Assembly (NCBI GenBank): GCA_964537685.1
Contig: CAZICM010000004.1
Span: 62,001-126,000, forward strand
Length of the DNA: 64,000 bases
Direction: 5' to 3'
Origin: CAZICM01 sp964537685
Lineage (GTDB): Bacteria > Myxococcota_A > Polyangia > Polyangiales > Polyangiaceae
Below, piece after piece: positions 52,456-61,200 of this stretch. The position numbers and the translations under genes were made by a program. The notes beneath the pieces are model-generated. The model saw only the letters and a program-made list of their open reading frames with translations, did not search any database and had not been told where the DNA came from. Numbering within the stretch: the stretch's first letter is position 1; each line of letters begins with the position of its first letter.

Positions 52456-53625
52456 ATGCGCTGGTTTTCATTTCGATTGAATATTTTTGGGATTGTAACG
52501 GGATGCGTGGCTTTGCTGCCCATCTTTTTAGGATGCGCTTCAAATACTGAAGGCGGAGAAGCAAAAGCCGCACCGGTCTCGAGCCCAGCGCCTACCGCGA
52601 GCGCGCCAGCCGTATCCGTATCCGCATCGGCATCGGCATCGGCACCCATTCCGGCACCTCTGGCCCCGCCTGAACCGATGACCGAAATACTCAAGCGCGA
52701 AGCTCAAGCGCTACAGAATTTATTTACGACGGGATTGACCAAACGCTTTTTAGAATCGGCGTCCACGCTACCCCGCATATCGCCGCGAAAGCTGTATCAC
52801 ACGGCGGACAAGACCCGTTACTACACAGAACAGCAAGCGAACGAGCTTCCTCAAAGCGAAAGGGCGGCGCTGTTGCTTCGGGAAGTGGACGAAACCTTTT
52901 ACTACACGACCCGTTATGGAACCCCGCTCGCCTATGCCCGGGCGTTAGAAGTCTTGAATCAAGGCGAACAAGCCTTTGAAGGCAAACGCATCTTGGATTT
53001 TGGATTTGGCACGATTGGCCATTTGCGAATATGGGCCGGGATGGGCGCGAATGTCACAGGCATTGAAATCGATCCGCTCTTATCGGCGCTGTACGGCTAC
53101 CCCGGCGACACGGGCGAGATTGAAGGGGCGCAGGGAAAGAAAGGCCATTTAAAGCTGTTGATCGGCTCATTTCCAAGCGACGCTCAATTGCGTAAGAATG
53201 CCGGCCAAAACTATGATTTAATTATTTCGAAAAATGTATTGAAACGAGGCTATATTCACCCCGAGCAGCCGGTATCCGACAAAGTACAGATCAAATTGGG
53301 GGTCAACGACGAAGAATTTGTATCGATTATCTATTCAATGCTCAATCCCGGCGGGCGATTTTTCATTTACAATTTAACACCTGCGCCGAATGGACCTGGA
53401 AAGCCCTACCGGGCATGGGCGGATGGGCGCAGTCCCTTTCCCAAGGCCATGCTCGAGAAGGCTGGATTTCGGGTGACAGCATTTGAACAAGACGACACAC
53501 CCACAGCAAGAGCCATGGCAAGGGCGCTGGGGTGGGACAAAGAAAAAGAAGACCCGATGGATATCGAGAACGATTTATTTGGGCAATACACCTTGTGTGA
53601 GAAGGCGGGGGAGAAAAAGCGCTAA
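52456..53625 (+). CDS. Lipoprotein with SAM-dependent methyltransferase fold
   Basis: The start at 52456 gives 389 residues and a lipoprotein signal (RLNIFGIVTGCVALLPIFLGC); an in-frame start 13 codons upstream is possible. A long Ala/Pro/Ser/Val linker follows to about residue 75. Near residue 180 is a class I methyltransferase core: ILDFGFGTIGHLRIWAGMG (motif I) and VTGIEIDP (acidic ligand), with YDLIISKNVL and MLNPGGRFFIYNL after it. The combination is odd because SAM is not expected outside the cytoplasm. The signal might instead be a membrane anchor, or the domain may have lost SAM binding. Confidence 0.8.
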   Translation: MRWFSFRLNIFGIVTGCVALLPIFLGCASNTEGGEAKAAPVSSPAPTASAPAVSVSASASASAPIPAPLAPPEPMTEILKREAQALQNLFTTGLTKRFLESASTLPRISPRKLYHTADKTRYYTEQQANELPQSERAALLLREVDETFYYTTRYGTPLAYARALEVLNQGEQAFEGKRILDFGFGTIGHLRIWAGMGANVTGIEIDPLLSALYGYPGDTGEIEGAQGKKGHLKLLIGSFPSDAQLRKNAGQNYDLIISKNVLKRGYIHPEQPVSDKVQIKLGVNDEEFVSIIYSMLNPGGRFFIYNLTPAPNGPGKPYRAWADGRSPFPKAMLEKAGFRVTAFEQDDTPTARAMARALGWDKEKEDPMDIENDLFGQYTLCEKAGEKKR

Positions 53626-53688
53626 GACCTTCAATCGTTGGCCTAAATGACGATTGACACAGCGAATGTCTTATGTTGCCTTGCCATC

Positions 53689-54375
53689 ATGAGCAAAACG
53701 ATTCTCGTATGTGGCTATGGTTCAGGCATCTCCGACGCGGTTGCGCGCCACTTTGGGAAGGAAGGTTTCCAGGTGGGACTCGTGGCCCGGAGCAAGGAAA
53801 AGCTCGAGCAGGCGGCGGAGGCGCTGAAGGCGGATGGTATTCAGGCCGCGGCGTTTGATGCCAATCTCGCCGATCCGGCGGCGGTGAAGGCGATGGTTCA
53901 GAAGGCCAAGAGCGCCCTCGGTTCGATTGCGGTCGTTCATTGGAATGCCTATGGGGGAGGGGCCGGCGATCTCACCTCTGCGGATCCTTCCGAACTTCGG
54001 GCGGTGTTCGATGTATCGGTGACGGGGCTTGTGAGCGCGGTCCAGGAAGCGCTGCCCGACTTAAAGGAGCAAAAGGGCGCGGTACTGGTCACGGGCGGAG
54101 GTCTTTCGACCTATGATCCGGGCGTGGACGGGATGGCCGTTGCATGGGGCGCGATGGGTCTGGCCGTTGGCAAGGCGGCGCAGCACAAGACCGTGGGGCT
54201 TCTTGCCGCGAAGCTAAAGGGCGATGGGGTCTATGTGGGAGAAGTCGTGGTCATGGGGCCGGTGAAGGGCACGGCCTTTGATCGGGGCCAGGCGACGATT
54301 GAAGCGTCGGGCATTGCGAATAAGTTTTGGGAGCTTTATTCGTCGCGGGCTGAAACGTCGGTGATGTATAGCTGA
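53689..54375 (+). CDS. Short-chain dehydrogenase-like protein lacking the catalytic Tyr
   Basis: The start at 53689 gives 228 residues beginning MSKTILVCGYGSGISDAVA, the SDR nucleotide-binding loop. Later motifs are LVARSKEKLEQAAE, DANLADPAAVKAMV and VVHWNAYG. The usual YxxxK active site appears as LAVGK (in GLAVGKAAQHK), so the Tyr is replaced by Leu. The enzyme may be inactive or may use NAD(P)H in a different way. Members of this subfamily exist in several bacteria without known substrate. It lies 63 bases downstream of the methyltransferase lipoprotein on the same strand. Confidence 0.82.
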   Translation: MSKTILVCGYGSGISDAVARHFGKEGFQVGLVARSKEKLEQAAEALKADGIQAAAFDANLADPAAVKAMVQKAKSALGSIAVVHWNAYGGGAGDLTSADPSELRAVFDVSVTGLVSAVQEALPDLKEQKGAVLVTGGGLSTYDPGVDGMAVAWGAMGLAVGKAAQHKTVGLLAAKLKGDGVYVGEVVVMGPVKGTAFDRGQATIEASGIANKFWELYSSRAETSVMYS

Positions 54376-54791
54376 GATTGGGGGCTTGGCGCGATGGGGC
54401 TTGTTCCGGGCCGAATGAGCGTCGCGCCGCTGGGGGGTGCTGTGGTTCTTGGGCTGGAAACCTCCGGCCCCTTTCAGCAACACTCCTCGCGCGGCGCTTC
54501 CGCTTTTGGCTTGGGTTTTTGGGGGTGGAGGGTTTGGGAAATCTCAACGTCTACATCGGGATCGCGCGGTCTAAAAACGTTGAGAATTCGGGAGTGGGGG
54601 TTTGGGGGAGAGGGGGTTAGCACCCATAGGCGCTAACTTAAGCCTTGTTTGTTTTTGAACGCGGCTGCAGTGCTCGCTAATTCAGCGCAAAATAATGCAA
54701 TGCTCACCTATAAGAGACAAGTTTTTCAGCTTAAGTTAGCGCCCATGGGGTTAGCACCCCTTTTGAACAAAAGGCTGGCACCTCTTTTACA
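54376..54791. other. Intergenic region with nested inverted and direct repeats
   Basis: This 416-base region lies between the convergent SDR-like and Imm26-like genes. It carries a 9-base dyad (TCTCAACGT / ACGTTGAGA, 54542-54585), and the repeat cluster described separately (54613-54774). No gene or known RNA was found. Confidence 0.5.
54613..54774. repeat. Palindromic repeat cluster, possible mobile-element remnant
   Basis: Two 13-base direct copies of GGGGTTAGCACCC (54613-54625 and 54747-54759) flank a perfect 15-base inverted repeat (GGCGCTAACTTAAGC at 54629-54643, and its complement at 54729-54743) with an 85-base loop. GTTAGC / GCTAAC hexamers recur in both. A third hairpin (CCTTTTG AA CAAAAGG, 54759-54774) follows. 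The arrangement resembles a MITE or the end of a REP/IS200-like element, but no transposase is present. Confidence 0.6.
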
Positions 54792-55250
54792 TCAGTTGGA
54801 GCCCTCCAGCTCTGGCCGCCATTTTGTGGTGATACGTTTAAGTAACAATTCATGATTCCAAATCGCGGCAATGGGAAGTCTTAATTCATCCTCAGAGAGC
54901 TTCGTCTTCAAGTATTCGCCGGATTCGTCCTCAATCACCCAAGAATCGATACGTGTTCCTGAGCGCGCACCTGCTCTTCGAAGGCGCCGCGGGGGCATTC
55001 CTGTGGGGATGATTTCTTTGGCCACTACTCGAACAAGCTTCTGCGCAAGCGCTGCGGTCACAGGGTAGAAAGTTACATACGCGTGCTGAAACTCCTTTGA
55101 GAAATCAGTGGGCGGCCGATCGAATGTTCCGGGCACGACCAATACCGTATCACCATACTCATGATGTTTCCCCAAATAGAGTAAGTAACCTAGACAATCA
55201 TCTGGGATGGCCACTTCAAGGACATCTCCCGGTATCAACTTCTTCTTCAT
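54792..55250 (-). CDS. Imm26-like immunity protein
   Basis: The 152-residue protein starts 8 bases after the stop of the toxin gene. The N-terminal LIPGDVLEVAIPDDCLGYLL, with a small beta-barrel-like body and an end with IDSWVIEDESGEYLK, resembles immunity family Imm26, found with polymorphic toxins. By position it should neutralise the GIY-YIG nuclease encoded just upstream, acting in the cytoplasm of the producer. No signal or membrane segment is seen. The family resemblance is by recalled pattern and is not certain. Confidence 0.68.
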   Translation of the reverse strand: MKKKLIPGDVLEVAIPDDCLGYLLYLGKHHEYGDTVLVVPGTFDRPPTDFSKEFQHAYVTFYPVTAALAQKLVRVVAKEIIPTGMPPRRLRRAGARSGTRIDSWVIEDESGEYLKTKLSEDELRLPIAAIWNHELLLKRITTKWRPELEGSN

Positions 55251-55258
55251 GGTTGCAT

Positions 55259-58200
55259 TTACCTGTATCCTACAGATTGGAGAAGTTTGTAGCCTCTCTC
55301 AAGTAGCCGTGCATACTCAGGATTTGTTGTCGCAATGCTGTTGATTTTGTTCAGAAGGCTTCCACCTTTCTTTGCAAGCCCATGTATCTCGATTAACGCT
55401 TGCTCCACAGCCCTGGCGTCGCTTCGGGAGAGACCGCCCAACAGCTTTTCAATGTGCATACCCCTTGCGCGAAGATGCTCGGCTTGTCGCCGAGCTAATT
55501 TGTTAGTTATGCCAACATACTGAACCCGTCCCGCTTCGTCAACGGATCGATAGACGTAGTGTGTTACGTCTTCCGTTGCCTTCGTGGTGACCTCAGCGCT
55601 AGCCTCCTTGCTTACGATCCCAACCCCCTCTTTTGTCGCCGCCTCCGTGCCCTCTTTCGCAAGAGCCTCTGTCCCCTCCTTCGCAACGACTCCCACGCCT
55701 TCTTTCAGAACTTGTTTCTCACCCGCCGTAACGGCTTCCTTTGTGAGCAACTTTGCGCCACCCTTGACAACCAGCTTCCCCCCAGCCACCACAAGCGACT
55801 TCACCAAAAAGACATCGGTTACCGCGAGCCCCGTAAAGAGCAAGCCTCGTCCCCAATTCCCTCGCTGAAAATGATCAACCGCCGAGCGCCCAGAACCCCA
55901 AATAGGAATCAAACTCTCCCAAAACCCCGGCTGCCCCACCAGCTCCTCCTCGGGGGCGGCTTTTCTTGGCTTTGGTCGTGGACCCTGAGCCCTGCAAACA
56001 AATTCCTCATCCTCAAGGTTCGGCCCCCCGGAACGACTACCCGGGCCTTCTGGCGCCCTCCAATCCCCAGACTCCGCCTCCATCGCAAGAAGGGGGTTCT
56101 GTGCCTGCTTGTCTGTGAATATCCTCCGATCATGGATCTCACTCGGTTTTTTGCCCTGCGTCCCTGTGGGATCGCTGAACAAGAAGGGGTTGTTGCGAAC
56201 ATACGGATAGGCATTCGCCCCGTCAATCAGCCCTGCAGGGTCGCATGAGGTCCATCTCCCCAGCCATGCCGCATAATACCTTGCCCCATGATAGTATAGT
56301 CCCGTCTCCTCGTCGCGCTCTTTCCCAGTATATCGATAGCGTTTCGCACTTACCTCCGCCGCCGATCGCCCAGCCCGAAACGATGTTGCCCCAAAGGAAT
56401 AGTACTCTTCGTACCCAATCACAGCCCCAGTCTCGTCCACCTCCATGGCCGATGAGCCTAGGTGGTTCTCAATCTGAAACCGCTGCCGTGCCGTTGGGGT
56501 GAAAGGAGTATCTCCGGTGCTAATGGTCTTTGTCTCGATAAGCGCGATACGCCTGCGATCGTCCATCACATGGAGCGTCTGCCGCTCGAGATCCGGCACC
56601 GCCCCTCTGTTGCGTTTGCGGTAGATTTCATAGCCCCCTAAATAAATCCGCTCTTCAATGAGTTGGCCGTGCTCGTAAATTTTCCGCACTCGCTCGCCAG
56701 AGGCATCGTACATGAAATATACATCGCCGGGCGCCGCCTCCGTCGCTTGCACCTGCTTCTTCACCGAGCTGAGCCGGTTCGCATGGTCCCACCGTAGCTC
56801 CGGCAGATGGGGCATGCGCTCGATGTTCCCGGCTTCGTCGTGTCCGTATGTGGCCAACAATGTACCCGCTGGATCGCTTGGAACGCTGGTGCCCAATAAA
56901 CGGTTGCTGTCCGGTGCATAGGTGTACTGCCGCGTCCACCCTGAAGTGCCCCCTCCAAGCGGCCGATTCGCCATCTTCAGAATGTTGCCAACAGCGTCGT
57001 ATGTGTAGGTCTCGCGGTAGCCTTCAAGCCCTTGTGAATCATTCGGGTGTGCGAAGCTTGCCTGCCCAGTGTCCCGATCGTCCGGCTGCTGCCCGGGATG
57101 ATGCCTCCCTCGCGCTTCAATAAGCTGATAGAGCGCATCGTACACAAAAGCTCCGTCCCCATAGCCCGCAAGCAGGCGCTGGAGTACAGAGGCTTCAGGA
57201 TCAACCTTGGGGGCGTTCGCCGGCCGCCCAAAGGATACGCGATCGGTGATTTGAACGATGTTTCCTACGGGATCGTGCTCGTAGGCCAAATCCTGGAGCA
57301 CCATCCCATCGGTATTGCGAACGGTTCGCTGCCGCGTTAACCGAAAGGTCTTTTCGTCGTACTCATACCTCGTCGATGCCGCTTTGGCGCCGCCATATTC
57401 AACAAACAGGCGCTGACCGCGGGCATTGTAGCCGGCGGAGGCCATAAATGTGGTCCAGGCCGGTTTTCCGGCCGCGTCCACAGCGCCGCGAATCCGAACC
57501 TCTACCTTTTCAAGGAGGTTCGCCTCGTTGTACAAGGGCTTCGTCTCGCTATAATCCGGCGTTGTTCGGGAAACAACGCGGTTTAGGGCATCGTAGGAAG
57601 CCTTGATGGACTGGGGGCTATCGAGAAGGGGAGCCGCCGCCTCTACTAGAACCGCAACAGAGTCAACACCATCGAGGAAGCTCCAGTCCGGGCGGTAGGG
57701 ATCCCAATCCGCGGGCATGCCCTGCGCGGGGGCGAGCTGGGTAAGCTTGCGTGCGGTTTCAAGCAAATTCCCCTTGAAGTCGGCCTGAACATGCTCAAGC
57801 ACACCCGCACCGTCATAGTTCTGATGGATGCGAGTCCGGAGGTTACGCGTTTGGCTTTCCTCCATTGGAAGGGATTCGCCGTACACGGCAAACCCAACAA
57901 GCCGCTCTTTGCCCCCATTTTCACAAACAAAGGTGTGCGTTGGACGCTGAAGCTCGTCATAGGCCGACCGAACAAGGATGCCGCGCTCGAGCCATGCGCG
58001 CACGGGTTTATTTGCCGCGTCGAGAAAGGTGCGCGCTCCGTCGGGGTCGGTCTTGACGGGAACAGAACGGCACTTGTTCGCCGTGTCCCAAGCGCCCGCG
58101 TCCGCCCGCACAACCCGAATGGGGCGCGCGATCATGTCGAACACTTGGCGCAAGACGGCGTTTCCCCGTGCATCCGTTACCAGCCTTAGGTTTCCTTCAA

Positions 58201-61200
58201 CATCCAGGTCGAGGCGCGTCGCTCGCTGTCCCTCCGGGCCATTATCGGCAACGGTCAGGAATGCCCGGCCCAATGCATCAAGATAGGCAAGCGTGGGCGT
58301 GCCCGCATGAGCCAAGGTCAGCGCCGCGCAGCGCTGCTCCCGGGCGTTTCCAGCTTGTTTTTTCGCAAGCCATACGGTGCCCGCCACCGTGTCGTTCTCA
58401 TCCCAGTTTTCTTGCCCCCATGCATCGAACACAACGCGACTATGGGTTCCATTGGGCTGATCCGTCCGGATCAAGCGGCCCAAAGGATCATAGCGGAAGA
58501 TAGGTGTCGCACCCCATTCGACGAGGTTCTTTTCGCTTTCGTACGCATAGGTGCTGGAAAAGAAGGGCTCGTACTTTTTGATGGGATTGCCCTTGTTGTC
58601 GAACACTGTGCGCCCGGTGCCAACCCAGCGTTTATTCACATATCGCGTTTGGGGTGTGCCATCGGCGTTGCGGAGCAGGCAGCCGGCGGCATCGAAAATG
58701 GGTATATCGCCGGGTTCGGCCTGTACTTTTTTCATCACCTCGCGCCCAAAACCATCCGAATAGACGTAGGATTCTTGCCAGCGAGGGTTTTCTGCGCCGT
58801 GCTGTTCACGGGCCATGGTATGCACGAAAACCGGCAGTGACCCGCCGCTGTTCTTCCAGCGCAGGATATCGTAGTCCATTTGCGTCGTAGGATCGGCCAG
58901 TGTATCGCCTTCCCCAGCGCCGGCTTTCCCCATCACCGCCGTTTTTGTGACCATTCCGAGCGCGTCCATTTCAACAGCCACGCGATTTAGGTTTGGATCG
59001 GTTAGCAGAACAGGTGAAAGCGTCCGGTAATCATTCGTCGAAATAACGCGGTTTTGAAGTGGATCCTCTACCTCCTGAACCAACAAAGAATAACCATCGT
59101 AATGAACATAATGATGCTGTCCGAAAGGATCGATGGCCTTCACGGGTAGATAGAACTTCGCTGCGTCAAAGATGGTTTGACCAGAGGGTATCCACCATCC
59201 TCCATCCTCCAGGATGTAGCGCCCCTCGCTGACAAGCATTGCCGCGCTTACGCGGGTTCCATAAGCCTCCGCGAGAAGCCCAGGCGTAAACGCTTGGCCA
59301 TAGGACTCCAGGGGAAGGGCTCGGGAGTCGATCTGTCCGAAAGGCAGTGGAATCAGGTTGTCGCTGTAGTAGCGGTTTCGCGTCCGCTCGACGATGCGGC
59401 GTTCTTCCACGCCCGCTGTGGGCTCTGTTTCATGGGAAATTGGAATGGCCGAGGCAGCCTTGGCCCTAAGATATTCAGCGGAGAATATTCCCCGCTCGGG
59501 AGGCATGAGTCCCGTGAGCTCGCTGGTCGATGTTTCCAGCGGGATTCCAATGCGATACCAATGGGTCTCGTTGGGCCGGTTGACATAGGATCGTACGGTG
59601 TGGGTAATCCATAGTCTTTGCTGCTCCCGTTCGCCGCCCGTCCGCCGTGGGTAGCCAATCGCTGCCGATTGCGTGATATTGCCAAAGTCATCGACTTCGA
59701 TCACCACTTCATGCTGCGTCCGCGGATCGATGGGATTGCGCTCGTAAATTTGGTTGATTGTGTGCCGAGGATGGACAAAAAACACCGCTTTTGTACGCTC
59801 GGTCGCGGGGTGCAGGAGCCTGATCTCGTAGTCTCGTTCAGAAACCGTGTAGGGATGCGGAGCTTGTGGGGTGCCATCTTCAGCGTACACTTCCTGCCGA
59901 AGGATCTGACCTCGGAGGGCGCGGGCCGCTTCTCTCTCTTCATGGAGCGAAAGACCGGCTGGTAGTAGTGTGTCCGGGAGCAGGGGTGCCTGCGGATCTT
60001 GGCTGTAGTACTCTCTTGCCAGCGCCAATTCGAGCCGTTCCCGGTCAAGCCATACCCCCGTATGAAACCATGTGATGGTGCGAACTGGGGGAAGGTTGAG
60101 ATCTTCATCCGATGGATCGATATCATAGGGGAGCTCGGGGAAGAATCCCTTCTCTGTCTTGCCGCCAAATGACTCGGCGTCCCACTGCTCTACACACGCG
60201 AAGCCCTGGAATTCGCGCTCATGTCCATCGAAGTAGCCGTGGTGGTACGCGAAGCGAGTTACCAGTTTCGAGTTCGCGACATGGTCATAGCGCTCGATGC
60301 GCTCAATCACCTGAACGGGAAACGGTAGCCGGGTGAGCCACGGCTTTCCCCGTGCCTTGTCCTGAAGATAGAACTTCGTGGATGAAGCGTAGGCGATTCG
60401 GGTCTCGGCACCGAGGTTGTTAACGATTCGATCGAGCACATGCGGCTTTTTGCCACCCATAAGGTCGACATAGGCGAGGGGATTTTCACCCTGCAGCGGC
60501 GATGACCAGACCAGGCAAGCCGTCCCCCGGCCCAGCAAATCCGTGACGCTAAGGCTGGCCAATGGATGAACAGGGGGAATGGAGCTCAGTTCGAGGACGA
60601 ATTCCAGACGATTGCCCGCCTGATTCGCATACACGCCAACACCGTCGCCGCCGAGATAGAGGATATCACTGGTTCCAGAGCCATCGATGTCCGCGAAGCG
60701 TACCCGTTTTGGATCGAACCGATCTGGCGCATCGAATAGGTGGGCCTGTTCCAGAGTTACCTTTCGCCCAAATTGGCCATGGCCAATATTGGGCCAATAA
60801 CAGACTTCGCCGTTTCGCACGCGAACGATATCGACAAGACCGTCTCCGCTCATATCCGCGAGATGGATAGTCTCGGTGCCATCGGCAAAAAGGATCGCTG
60901 GGCCTTTTAACTCGTCCTTTGGCTTTGAGACAAACGTGGCTGGTTCAAAGCCCTCTTTTGCACGAGAACGATACCATACGAAAGCATCGTTCTCCGTGAT
61001 AAGGATGTCTGGAAAACCATCGCCGTCGAGATCGATGAAACGCAGATTTGGATCGGTCCAATCAATATTTGGCAGGTTTTTTAGCGCGATGAACGGCGCC
61101 CAATCCCGCTCGGGTGTGCGCTCGAAATAGCCGGCGAGAGGCGGCCTGTAGCTGACCAAATCGAGGTTGCCGTCGCCGCCGAGATCGGTGAGTTGTTGGG

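Noticed and set aside
55561..55760. KEGTEA repeats in the toxin considered as a separate repeat element.
   Set aside because: They are degenerate, in frame, and part of the linker before the nuclease.
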